Assembly (NCBI RefSeq): GCF_003675325.1
Contig: NZ_CP033073.1
Location: 2,108,001 to 2,172,000, forward strand
Direction of reading: 5' to 3'
DNA from: Streptomyces dangxiongensis
GTDB lineage: Bacteria > Actinomycetota > Actinomycetes > Streptomycetales > Streptomycetaceae
Length of the DNA stretch: 64,000 bases
In this document: piece by piece, positions 38,641 through 47,126 of the stretch
How positions within the stretch are numbered: the stretch's first letter is position 1
How the letters are laid out: each line of letters starts with the position of its first letter
Notes under the pieces: generated by a model
Told to the model about the DNA's origin: nothing
The model's database searches: none
What the model saw: the letters and a program-made list of their open reading frames with translations, nothing else
Made by a program: the position numbers and the translations under genes

Positions 38641-38934
38641 ATGGCGGAAACGGAAGCGGAGATCAAGGCGCGCAAGGAGCGGGAGCGGGACGAGCTGTAC
38701 GGGCTCGACATCTCCGGTGCCGAGTGGCACTGCGCGCCGGGCACGGAGGAGCACGAGGAGCGGGTGGAGATCGCGTACCTGCCCGGCGGCGCGGTGGCGA
38801 TGCGGTCCTCGCTCGACCCGGACACCGTGCTGCGCTACACCGAGGCGGAGTGGCGGGCGTTCGTGCTGGGAGCGCGGGACGGGGAGTTCGATCTGAAGCC
38901 CATGGCCCACAACGGGGGGCTGGACGCGCAGTGA
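38641..38934 (+). CDS. DUF397-like protein
   Basis: A 97-residue soluble protein. The central part (EWHCAPGTEEHEERVEIAYL, VAMRSSLDPDTVLRYTEAEW, FVLGARDGEFD) has the pattern of DUF397 proteins, small factors that in Streptomyces often pair with XRE regulators. No partner regulator is adjacent here. The ATG at 38641 has GGGAAGGGG upstream. The N-terminus is a charged helix. Its role is unknown. Confidence 0.8.
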   Translation: MAETEAEIKARKERERDELYGLDISGAEWHCAPGTEEHEERVEIAYLPGGAVAMRSSLDPDTVLRYTEAEWRAFVLGARDGEFDLKPMAHNGGLDAQ

Positions 38935-38956
38935 GCGGCGCAGCCGGACGGTGACC

Positions 38957-38985
38957 GGGCCCCGGCTCTTCGTGAGCCGGGGCCC
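38957..38985. terminator. Bidirectional terminator between DUF397 gene and eccD
   Basis: A perfect 12-bp stem (GGGCCCCGGCTC / GAGCCGGGGCCC) with loop TTCGT lies between converging genes, 23 bp after the DUF397 stop. Confidence 0.85.
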
Positions 38986-39069
38986 TCGCCGCCGGTCGCA
39001 CCGATGCGCCGGCCGCCGCCGGTCGTGCGGCCGGCCGTCGTACGACGGTCGTGGTCCAACGGTCGTCCG

Positions 39070-40584
39070 TCAGGAGCTGGTCATCGACCGGGCCGTCGCG
39101 TACACGTCGAAGACGGCCAGGGCGAGCGGGATCAGCGTCAGCAGCACGAAGCCCTCGCAGATCTCCAGGAAGCGGCCCCAGAAGGGGGTCGGTCCGCCAC
39201 GCGGAAGGATCAGGCCGAGCGCGGTCACCAGGGCCGTCGCCAGGGCGATGACCGCGATCAGCCAGACGGTGCGGATGTCGAGGTCGGTGCGGTCCCCGGC
39301 GAGCGCCGCGCGCATGACGTGCTGCGGCGGGTTCAGGGCGAGACCGAGGCCCAGCAGGACCAGGGAGGCGAGCCCGGCCGCGAGGACGGAGGCGACCTGG
39401 GCGGTGTAGCGGAACAGGCCGGCGCGCATGAGCATCGCGACACCGGTGGCGAACGCGAGCAGTTGGGCCCAGACGTCGTCGGAGAAGCCGAGCACGGCCG
39501 AGGCGCCGACGGCGAGGAGCGCGCAGCCGCCTACCAGGCCGACGAGGAGTTCGTGGCCGCGCCGCGCCTGCGCCTCGACGCGCTCGGTGTCCACGGGCTC
39601 CTGCGCGGCGGCCTCGGTGCCGTAGGCGGAGCGCGAGGTGCCGCTGCTGGGGTTCTCGAAGCCGATCGGCAGCCGGGCGAAGCGCATCGACATGCCGGGC
39701 AGGAAGGCGAGGGCGCCGACGGCGACGGGCGCGCACAGGGCGGCCGTCTCGGTCGGGGCCCAGCCGGTGAGGGTCGCGGCGAAGACGGCGACCAGGGCGA
39801 TCGCCGAGGCGAACACGAAGGCGACGAAGGGGCCGTCGCCGTGGGGTGCGCACAGGGCGAGGATCAGTGCGGCGACCAGGACGGCCGCGCACGCCAGCAG
39901 GAACTGGAGTCTGCCGATGCCCTCGCCGTCGCTCAGCGGCAGCAGGCCGCTGCCGGCGACGCCGATGTTGGGCAGGGCGCCGAGGCCGAGGGCGACGGCC
40001 GAGCCGCGGTCGTCGTAGACGCGGGCGCGGACCGCGGAGAGCACGACCAGCAGGACGCCGGTGACGGCGGCGAGGATGCCGGCCAGGCCGTGCATGTCGT
40101 GCAGCGGGTCGGCGGTCCAGGCGACGAACGCGAGCAGGGCGGGCAGGACCCCGCCGCCGACCAGGCCCGCGGCCCGGGTCAGGTCGCCGCTCCACAGCTT
40201 GTGCTGCCTGGTGACGGAGGAGGCGACGGCCTCGGCGACGTCGTCGTGGACGGCCGGTGGCAGGGAGTCCGCGAACGGACGGAGGGTGAGGAGTTCGCCG
40301 TCGAGGATGCGCTGGGCGGCGAAGGAGCGGGCGCTGTCCAGCACGGTGCCGTCGGTGCGGACCAGGTGGTAGCCGACCGGGGCACCCGCGGTGGGGCTCT
40401 GCTGGGACAGCCGGAGGATCTCGGGGTAGAGGTCGGCGACCGGGACGTCGTCGGGCAGTGCCACGTCGATACGGCTGTCCGGCGCGACGATGGTGACCCG
40501 GCAGAAGCCGAGTCCGGTGCCGGTGCCGGATCCGGAAGGGGCTCCCGTCCCGGGTCCGCCGGTGGCGGCGGCCGTCATGCTCAC
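39070..40584 (-). CDS. eccD: Type VII secretion integral membrane protein EccD
   Basis: A 504-residue membrane protein of the ESX core. The N-terminal 100 residues are a YukD/ubiquitin-like domain (FCRVTIVAPDSRIDVALPDDVPVADLYPEIL, YHLVRTDGTVLD), followed by about eleven hydrophobic helices from near residue 135 to the end. EccD lines the inner-membrane pore region with EccB, EccC and EccE. A GTG at 40584 is best spaced from GGGGGAGC; an ATG two codons later is the alternative. It is divergent from eccC. Confidence 0.93.
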   Translation of the reverse strand: MSMTAAATGGPGTGAPSGSGTGTGLGFCRVTIVAPDSRIDVALPDDVPVADLYPEILRLSQQSPTAGAPVGYHLVRTDGTVLDSARSFAAQRILDGELLTLRPFADSLPPAVHDDVAEAVASSVTRQHKLWSGDLTRAAGLVGGGVLPALLAFVAWTADPLHDMHGLAGILAAVTGVLLVVLSAVRARVYDDRGSAVALGLGALPNIGVAGSGLLPLSDGEGIGRLQFLLACAAVLVAALILALCAPHGDGPFVAFVFASAIALVAVFAATLTGWAPTETAALCAPVAVGALAFLPGMSMRFARLPIGFENPSSGTSRSAYGTEAAAQEPVDTERVEAQARRGHELLVGLVGGCALLAVGASAVLGFSDDVWAQLLAFATGVAMLMRAGLFRYTAQVASVLAAGLASLVLLGLGLALNPPQHVMRAALAGDRTDLDIRTVWLIAVIALATALVTALGLILPRGGPTPFWGRFLEICEGFVLLTLIPLALAVFDVYATARSMTSS

Positions 40585-40764
40585 CTGCTGCTCCCCCTCA
40601 GTGGTGGTGGTGCGTCTATGTCGTGAAGGTCCCGTGCCGGATCGCTCGGTGCGCGGCGGCGGGGGTGCCGTACGGCGGTGTTCCGGGGTCTTCCGCCCTC
40701 CGTATCGAGGGGTCTGTCCCGGTATCTCCGGCCTGCTCGGCGTGTGCTCACGCGAACATCCGGC

Positions 40765-40803
40765 ACCCTACCGCTCACCCGTGTCCCGTGAACTCAGTAG
40801 GAT
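40765..40803. promoter_or_regulatory. Candidate divergent eccD/eccC promoters
   Basis: In the 294-bp eccD-eccC gap, TAGGGT on the minus strand (40765-40770) with GTTCAC 17 bases upstream could serve eccD, and TAGGAT on the plus strand (40798-40803) could serve eccC. The elements overlap, which would allow mutual interference. They are motif matches only. Confidence 0.35.
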
Positions 40804-40878
40804 CACGCGGCGGCCTGCGCTCGCCGGACACGGGGTGGCGTGCGGAATGCCTGGGTCGGGCAAGGGAATTGGTGAGCG

Positions 40879-43800
40879 GTGAGCCAGATTGTCGTGAAGC
40901 GCCCTCCCCGGGCGCTGCCGTCCGAGGTGCCCACGGAAGAGGTCGTCGTCCAGCCACCGCCGGAACTGCCGCGGGGGCACCAGGAGAGCGTGCTGATGCA
41001 GCTCCTGCCCACGCTGGGCATGGGCGGTTCGGTGGTCTTCTTCTTCACGAACGGCCAGCCGTTCATGAAGATCATGGGCATGATCATGATCGCCTCGACG
41101 GTGGGGATGTCCATCGCGATGGTGGTCCGCTTCCGCCGCGGCTCCCAGGGCCAGCTGGCCGACATGCGCCGCGACTACCTCAGCTACCTGTCACAGACGC
41201 GTAAGTCCGCCGTACGGACGGCGAAGGCCCAGCGGGACGCGCAGTACTACCTGCACCCCTCCCCCGAACAGCTTTGGGCGCTCGTCGCCGAGGGCAGCCG
41301 GGTGTGGGAACGGCGGCCCGGCGACGAGGACTTCGCGCACGTACGCATCGGCCTGGGCCCGCAGCCGCTGGCGACCCCGCTCGTCGCCCCGGAGACGGGT
41401 CCCGTCGAGCAGCTGGAACCGCTGACCGCCGGCGCGATGCAGCGTTTCCTCGCCGCGCACCACAGCGTCGGCGACCTGCCGATGGCCGTGTCGCTGCGGG
41501 CCTTCTACCACGTCACGGTCAGCGGTGAACCGCAGTCCGTACGGGCCTCGGCCCGCGCCCTGGTCGGTTCGCTGGCCTCGCTGCACTCCCCCCAGGACCT
41601 GACCATCGCGGTGGCCGCGGGCCGCGAGGCGCTGCCGCACTGGGACTGGGCGAAGTGGCTGCCGCACGTGCAGGCGCCCGGTGCCGTGGACGGCGCCGGC
41701 TCCCGCCGGCTTATCGGCGCCGACCCGCGCGAGCTGGAGGACCTGCTCGCCACCCGGCTGACCGGCCGGCCGCGCTTCCACCCCGGCGCGGGACCGCTGC
41801 TGGACGAGCCGCACATCGTGCTCGTCCTGGACGACCTGTCGCTGCTGCCGGACTCGGTCCTCGCCAACCCGGAGGGACTCCAGGGCGTCACGGTGCTGGA
41901 GGTGGTGCCGGGCGACCTCACGACGGCGGGCGGCGACCTGTCCATCGTCGTACAGCCCGGCCTGCTGCGCCTGGAGTCCGGGCACGGCGAGGTCTACGAC
42001 GGCACCCCGGACGCCCTCTCCTACGAGTCGGCCGAAGCGCTGGCCCGGCAGCTCGCGCCGCTGCGCATGGCGTCGGGCGGCGACGACGACGAACCGCTGC
42101 TCGCCAACCTGGAGTTCACCGACCTGCTGGGCCTCGGCGACGCCGCCTCCGTCGACACCAAGCGGACCTGGCGACCGCGCGCGCTCGCCGAACGGCTGCG
42201 GGTGCCGATCGGCGTCGGCGAGGACGGCAGGCCCGTCATGCTGGACCTGAAGGAGGCCGCCCAGGAGGGCATGGGCCCGCACGGCCTGTGCGTCGGCGCC
42301 ACCGGTTCCGGCAAGTCGGAGCTGCTGCGCACGCTCGTGCTGGGCCTCGCGGTCACCCACTCCTCGGAGACCCTGAACTTCGTCCTCGCCGACTTCAAGG
42401 GCGGCGCGACCTTCGCCGGCATGGCGCAGATGCCGCACGTGGCCGCCGTGATCACCAACCTCGCGGACGACCTCACCCTGGTCGACCGCATGGGCGACTC
42501 CATCCGCGGCGAACTGAACCGCCGCCAGGAACTGCTGCGCGACGCCGGCAACTACGCCAACATCCACGACTACGAGAAGGCACGCGCGGCGGGCGCCCCG
42601 CTCCAGCCGATCCCCTCGCTGGTCCTGGTCATCGACGAGTTCAGCGAACTGCTGTCCGCCAAGCCTGACTTCATCGAGATGTTTGTCCAGATCGGCCGGA
42701 TCGGCCGATCACTGGGCGTGCACCTGCTGCTCGCCTCGCAGCGCCTGGAGGAGGGCCGGCTGCGCGGCCTCGAAACCTATCTGTCGTACCGGATCGGTCT
42801 GCGCACCTTCTCCGCAGCCGAGTCCCGCGCCGCGCTCGGCGTCCCCGACGCCTACGAACTTCCCAACGTGCCCGGTTCCGGCTTCCTGAAGTACGGCACG
42901 GACGAGATGGTCCGCTTCAAGGCGGCGTACGTCTCCGGCGTGTACCGCTCGGGCCCGCAGCGCGGAGCACTGACCGGCGGACAACTGCCCGTGGACCGGC
43001 GGCCGGTGCTGTTCACGGCCACCGAGGTGCCCGTGCGGTACACCGCCGTTCCCCAGCAGCGCGCGCACACCGAGGCCGCGGTGGACGAGGCACTGGCCGA
43101 CACCGTCCTCGACGTGATCGTGCGCCGCCTGGAGGCACAGGGCCCGGCCGCGCACCAGGTGTGGCTGCCCCCGCTGGAGAGCCCGCCGTCGCTGGACGCG
43201 CTGCTGCCGGGCCTGGCGGCGGTGCAGGGCCGTGGCCTGACCCAGCCCGGCTACGAGGGCGCGGGCCGGCTGGTCGTCCCCGCCGGCCTCGTCGACAAGC
43301 CGTACGAGCAGCGCCGCGACCGGCTGATGCTCGACTTCTCGGGCGCGGCCGGCCACATGCAGATCGTCGGCGGCCCCCAGTCCGGCAAGTCCACGCTGCT
43401 GCGCTCCCTGATCTGCTCCTTCGCGCTCACCCACACGCCGTACGAGGTGCAGTTCTACGGCCTCGACTTCGGCGGCGGCGGCATGACCGCGGTGGCCGGC
43501 CTGCCGCACGTCGGCGGCATCGCCTCGCGCCTGGACCCCGAGCGCGTCCGCCGTACGGTCTCCGAGGTGTACGGCGTCCTGACCCGCCGCGAGGAGTACT
43601 TCCGCACGGCCGGCATCGCCTCGATCGCCGACTACCGCGCCCGGCGCGCCCGCGGCGACATCTCGGTGGCCGACCAGCCGTGGGGTGACGTCTTCCTGGT
43701 CATCGACGGCTGGGGCAACTTCCGCGCGGACTACGAGGCCCTGGAGACGGCGGTCCTGGACATCGCCGCCCGCGGCCTCGGCTACGGCATCCACGTGATC

Positions 43801-44844
43801 ATCACGGCGTCACGCTCGATGGAGGTCCGGGCGAACTTCAAGGACCACCTCATGAACCGGCTGGAACTGCGCCTGGGTGACGTCATGGATTCGGAGATCG
43901 ACCGCAAGGTGGCGGTGAACGTCCCCGCGGGCGTCCCCGGCCGCGGTCTGTCCCCGCAGAAACTGCACTTCATGGCGGCGGTCCCGCGCATCGACGGTCT
44001 CACCTCCGACACGGACCTGGCCGAGGCCACGGCCGCGCTCACGACCGAGGTCGGCCGCCACTGGCAGGCGCCGGGCGCCCCCGAGGTACGGCTGCTGCCG
44101 CGCCAACTGGAGGCCGTCGAACTGCCCTCCGGCGAGCGTTTCCCGCAGCGCGGCATCGCCTTCGCGCTCGACGAGGAGAACCTGGAACCGGTGTTCCTCG
44201 ACTTCGAGCAGGACCCGTTCTTCCTCGTCTTCGGCGAGAGCGAGTCCGGCAAGTCCAACCTGCTGCGCCTGCTGATCAAGCAGCTCACCCTGCGGTACGG
44301 CGGTGACGAGGCGAAGTTCTTCGTGGTGGACAACCGGCGCTCGCTGCTGGACATCACACCGGCGTCCCACCTCGCGGAGTACATTCCGATGTCCAGCCAG
44401 ATGGAACACCACATGGTGGCCCTGGCCGACCTCATGCAGCGCCGCACGCCGACCGCCGACGTCACGCCGCAGCAGCTACGGGACCGAAGCTGGTGGCGCG
44501 GCCCGCAGGTCTTCGTCGTCATCGACGACTACGACCTCGTCTCCAACTCCAGCGGCAACCCGCTCAGCGGCCTGACGGAGATGCTGCCCTTCGCCCGTGA
44601 CGTCGGCGTCCGCTTCATCATCGCCCGCTCCACCGCGGGCGCCGGGCGCGCCGCCTACGAGCCGTTCATGCAGCGCATGAAGGAACTCGGCGCCCAGGGC
44701 GTCGTCCTGGCCGGCGATCCGGCGGAGGGCGACATCCTCAACGGCGTCCGGCCCCGCCCGATGCCCGCGGGGCGCGGCGTCTTCGTGTCCCGCAAGCGGG
44801 GGAAGCCGTTGGTGCAGACCGGGCTGGTGGATGTGGAGTACTGA
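40879..44844 (+). CDS. eccC: Type VII secretion ATPase EccC (EccCa-EccCb in one chain)
   Basis: A 1321-residue motor of the ESX machine. Two membrane helices lie at about residues 37-85. Three FtsK/SpoIIIE-type ATPase domains follow, with P-loops GATGSGKSELLR (about 473), GGPQSGKSTLLR (about 831) and GESESGKSNLLR (about 1119), and acidic Walker B strands LVLVIDEFSELL, VFLVIDGWGNF and VFVVIDDYDLV. All three domains are on one polypeptide, as in Streptomyces and Firmicutes and unlike the split mycobacterial EccCa/EccCb. The third domain normally binds the WXG100 substrate signal. A GTG at 40879 is the chosen start. It converges on the esx pair. Confidence 0.96.
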   Translation: MSQIVVKRPPRALPSEVPTEEVVVQPPPELPRGHQESVLMQLLPTLGMGGSVVFFFTNGQPFMKIMGMIMIASTVGMSIAMVVRFRRGSQGQLADMRRDYLSYLSQTRKSAVRTAKAQRDAQYYLHPSPEQLWALVAEGSRVWERRPGDEDFAHVRIGLGPQPLATPLVAPETGPVEQLEPLTAGAMQRFLAAHHSVGDLPMAVSLRAFYHVTVSGEPQSVRASARALVGSLASLHSPQDLTIAVAAGREALPHWDWAKWLPHVQAPGAVDGAGSRRLIGADPRELEDLLATRLTGRPRFHPGAGPLLDEPHIVLVLDDLSLLPDSVLANPEGLQGVTVLEVVPGDLTTAGGDLSIVVQPGLLRLESGHGEVYDGTPDALSYESAEALARQLAPLRMASGGDDDEPLLANLEFTDLLGLGDAASVDTKRTWRPRALAERLRVPIGVGEDGRPVMLDLKEAAQEGMGPHGLCVGATGSGKSELLRTLVLGLAVTHSSETLNFVLADFKGGATFAGMAQMPHVAAVITNLADDLTLVDRMGDSIRGELNRRQELLRDAGNYANIHDYEKARAAGAPLQPIPSLVLVIDEFSELLSAKPDFIEMFVQIGRIGRSLGVHLLLASQRLEEGRLRGLETYLSYRIGLRTFSAAESRAALGVPDAYELPNVPGSGFLKYGTDEMVRFKAAYVSGVYRSGPQRGALTGGQLPVDRRPVLFTATEVPVRYTAVPQQRAHTEAAVDEALADTVLDVIVRRLEAQGPAAHQVWLPPLESPPSLDALLPGLAAVQGRGLTQPGYEGAGRLVVPAGLVDKPYEQRRDRLMLDFSGAAGHMQIVGGPQSGKSTLLRSLICSFALTHTPYEVQFYGLDFGGGGMTAVAGLPHVGGIASRLDPERVRRTVSEVYGVLTRREEYFRTAGIASIADYRARRARGDISVADQPWGDVFLVIDGWGNFRADYEALETAVLDIAARGLGYGIHVIITASRSMEVRANFKDHLMNRLELRLGDVMDSEIDRKVAVNVPAGVPGRGLSPQKLHFMAAVPRIDGLTSDTDLAEATAALTTEVGRHWQAPGAPEVRLLPRQLEAVELPSGERFPQRGIAFALDEENLEPVFLDFEQDPFFLVFGESESGKSNLLRLLIKQLTLRYGGDEAKFFVVDNRRSLLDITPASHLAEYIPMSSQMEHHMVALADLMQRRTPTADVTPQQLRDRSWWRGPQVFVVIDDYDLVSNSSGNPLSGLTEMLPFARDVGVRFIIARSTAGAGRAAYEPFMQRMKELGAQGVVLAGDPAEGDILNGVRPRPMPAGRGVFVSRKRGKPLVQTGLVDVEY

Positions 44845-44872
44845 TACGGGGGTTCGGGGGCCGGGACGTGTG

Positions 44873-44937
44873 GGGAGGTGCCCACCCTGTTGTCGTGACC
44901 GGGCTCGGCCGGGCATGACAAAGGGTGGGCACCTCCC
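44873..44937. terminator. Terminator-like inverted repeat between eccC and the esx genes
   Basis: A perfect 16-bp inverted repeat (GGGAGGTGCCCACCCT and its complement, 44873-44888 / 44922-44937) lies between the converging genes. Its left arm is part of a 22-bp sequence repeated directly at 44878-44899 and 44942-44963. Confidence 0.8.
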
Positions 44938-44967
44938 GTGCGTGCCCACCCTGTTGTCGTGACGTGT

Positions 44968-45033
44968 CGGTCGTTCCGGTCGACCTACATGAAGTAGACC
45001 TGCCGGTCGTTCCGGCCGACCTACATGAAGTAG
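44968..45033. repeat. Tandem duplication of the esx 3' end
   Basis: A 30-bp sequence covering the last codons and stop of the 100-residue WXG100 gene plus its downstream flank occurs twice (44968-44997 and 45004-45033) with one mismatch. The downstream copy again reads Tyr-Phe-Met-stop. Confidence 0.88.
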
Positions 45034-45323
45034 CTGGCGGCCTTCCGGTCGCCGCCCTGGTAGTCACCGCCGGCCGCGTGCACGACCTTGCCGATCTGGA
45101 CCAGGGCCTCGTGGATGCCCTTGGCCTCACGGTCCCAGGCGGTCTGCTGCTCGGTGTACGCGTTGTGGGCCTCGCCCTCCCACATGCTCGCGACGCCGGC
45201 GACCTTCTGCTTGATGGCCTCGAGGCCCTCTTCCAGCCGCCGCGCGTGGTTGGCCAACTGGGTGGCGGTCTCGTCGAGGCTGCCGTAGGAAACTTCCAGC
45301 TCGCCGCTGTTGTTGACGCCCAT
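45021..45323 (-). CDS. WXG100 family secreted protein (Esx), 100 residues
   Basis: A small two-helix protein with the central W-x-G turn MWEGEAHNAY (Trp48, Gly50). WXG100 proteins are secreted as dimers through type VII systems. The N-terminal helix (TATQLANHARRLEEGLEAIKQKV) and the C-terminal helix are amphipathic. The C-terminus is GGDRKAASYFM; no clear Y-x3-D/E signal is seen there. The ATG at 45323 has GGAGC upstream. It is second of the esx pair, 38 bp after its partner. In S. coelicolor the pair is called EsxB/EsxA; I cannot assign which letter applies. Confidence 0.93.
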   Translation of the reverse strand: MGVNNSGELEVSYGSLDETATQLANHARRLEEGLEAIKQKVAGVASMWEGEAHNAYTEQQTAWDREAKGIHEALVQIGKVVHAAGGDYQGGDRKAASYFM

Positions 45324-45361
45324 GATTGCTCCGTTGCTGAAAAGTGGTGGCCTGGCGGGGA

Positions 45362-45703
45362 TCAGTAGCTGGACAGCGCCGAGTGCGCGCCACCGAGGTC
45401 GACGTCGATGCTCTGGACCTGCGAGCGGACCTCGTCCTCCGTGCCGTCCTTGATCTTCCGGGTGGTGCTCATCGCCTCGATGAACTTGGCGAGGATGTTG
45501 CCGATCCGGACCATGCGCTCGTTGATCTCGGTCTGCTTGGAGTTGAAGGCACCGGCGCCGATGCCCTTCCAGTTGCCCTCGAGGCTGTCGATGAGGGCCT
45601 GGAGCTCCTTGAGCTGGCCCTTGATGCCCTCGAAACGGTGCAGAAGCTCCTTTTCGAGGACAATGATGTCCTTGTCACTTACCTTCTGGCGCTGCGTCGC
45701 CAT
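45362..45703 (-). CDS. WXG100 family secreted protein (Esx), 113 residues
   Basis: The partner Esx protein: a helix-turn-helix with LEGNWKGIGAGAF as the W-x-G turn (Trp45, Gly47). The C-terminal helix continues through KDGTEDEVRSQVQSIDVDL to a flexible end (AHSALSSY). It is longer than the canonical 100 residues at the C-terminus, where secretion signals sit. The ATG at 45703 is better spaced from AAAGG than the ATG at 45709. It lies 112 bp downstream of the mycosin gene and is the first of the esx pair. Confidence 0.93.
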   Translation of the reverse strand: MATQRQKVSDKDIIVLEKELLHRFEGIKGQLKELQALIDSLEGNWKGIGAGAFNSKQTEINERMVRIGNILAKFIEAMSTTRKIKDGTEDEVRSQVQSIDVDLGGAHSALSSY

Positions 45704-45815
45704 TTCCATGCCTTTCTTCGTGGGCTGACCTTGCCGGGCGCTGATTCAGGCGTCAGCACTGTCGGCAAGTGGTCTTCTGCTCACTCGGCGAATGAGCAGG
45801 TATGCGGGAGACCGC

Positions 45816-47102
45816 TCAGGCGTTACGGCGTGCGCGCATCACGGCGAAACCGGCGCCTGCGATGACCAGTACGGCGGCTACGGCGCCGATGATCACCCAG
45901 GTCTGGGTGCTGTCGCCGGAGTCGGCGTCCTTCGCGGCGGCGGAAGCGGGGCCGCTGGAGGAGCCGGTGTCCTTGGCCGGCGTCTTGGCAGTGGGCGAGG
46001 CCGCGGGGCTCTTGGTGGCCGTGATGTCCTCGTCCGGGGCCGTCCCGTTCTCGGCGGCCAGGGGGTCCCTGTCGGCCGGGCCGGGATCGAAGTTCTTGTC
46101 CGCCAGCACCATGCGCGGACGCATGAGGCCGTAGCCGAGGTACTTGCTGGGCTTGCCCTTCGGCCACGTACGGCCGGCGGTGTCGATGAGGGACCGGAGG
46201 ACCTGATTGGCCGTCCAGTCGGGGTGAGCGGACCAGACGAGGGCGGCGGAGGCGGAGGCGATGGCGGAGGCGTGGCTGGTGCCCTCCGTGGTGCAGTACC
46301 TGGTGAACGCGTTGTCGCACCAGGCCGGCACGTTGAGACCCGGTGCCGACATATCCACGTAGTTTCCGAACGTGGAGAGCTTACCGACCGTTCCGGTCTT
46401 GTCGACGGCGGATACCCCAATAGCGTACGGGTCTTTGGCCGGATAGTCAGGCTTGTTTCCCGCGTCTCCACTGTTGCCGATGGAGGAGAACAGCAATTTA
46501 CCTTTGGAGGCCGCGTATTTGAGCGCGTCCTCTTCGTCGCCGTTGTAGTACACGCTCCCGTAAGACATGTTGATGATCTTGGCGTCGCTGTCAGCGGCAG
46601 CCCTGATCGCCTTGGCCGAGGTAAGGGACCTCGCCCGCTCGTTCGCATCCTTCAACTCATCGAGGCCCACACGAATCGGGATGATTCTTGCTCCCGGAGC
46701 GAGGCCCTTGATGCCGCCACCGGCTCCCGTGCCGGCGATGATCTCAGCCATCGTCGTGCCATGGCCGTCGTAGTCCTGGGTGACGTGATACTTGGCCGCT
46801 TTCGGCACCTCATCGACAAGTACCTGCCCCTTGAGCGAGGAGGTCTGCGGGTTCACTCCGGTGTCGATGACCGCGACCTTCACTCCCTTGCCGGTGCTGT
46901 GCTTCCACATCTCGTCCGCGTGCATCGCGTCCAGATACCACTGCTTGGACTGCACGCCGTCCGAGGCCGCGGCTCCGGGGGCCAGTCCTGCCGACGTGAT
47001 GACCAGCGTGCCCAGTACGGAGCACACGGCGGACAGCCGTATCGCGTTACGCCTCGTCAGCAGGGCAGTCCCCATACCGCGTCGGCCGATCCCTGGCTTC
47101 AT
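45816..47102 (-). CDS. mycP: Type VII secretion-associated subtilisin-like protease (mycosin) 1
   Basis: A 428-residue S8 protease. A signal peptide (AIRLSAVCSVLGTLVITSAGLAPGAAA) precedes the catalytic domain, whose triad is Asp80 (VAVIDTG), His114 (DGHGT) and Ser276 (EGTSHASA), with the oxyanion Asn in SIGNSGD. A Pro/Ala/Thr-rich stalk and one C-terminal membrane anchor (WVIIGAVAAVLVIAGAGFAVM) end in RARRNA. This is the mycosin layout: protease on the outer face of the membrane, tied to the ESX pore. The ATG is at 47102, 24 bp after the Pro/Gly-rich gene. A second mycosin is encoded 10 kb away. Confidence 0.95.
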   Translation of the reverse strand: MKPGIGRRGMGTALLTRRNAIRLSAVCSVLGTLVITSAGLAPGAAASDGVQSKQWYLDAMHADEMWKHSTGKGVKVAVIDTGVNPQTSSLKGQVLVDEVPKAAKYHVTQDYDGHGTTMAEIIAGTGAGGGIKGLAPGARIIPIRVGLDELKDANERARSLTSAKAIRAAADSDAKIINMSYGSVYYNGDEEDALKYAASKGKLLFSSIGNSGDAGNKPDYPAKDPYAIGVSAVDKTGTVGKLSTFGNYVDMSAPGLNVPAWCDNAFTRYCTTEGTSHASAIASASAALVWSAHPDWTANQVLRSLIDTAGRTWPKGKPSKYLGYGLMRPRMVLADKNFDPGPADRDPLAAENGTAPDEDITATKSPAASPTAKTPAKDTGSSSGPASAAAKDADSGDSTQTWVIIGAVAAVLVIAGAGFAVMRARRNA

Positions 47103-47126
47103 GCCTGTCTACGTCCTCGCTCGTGT

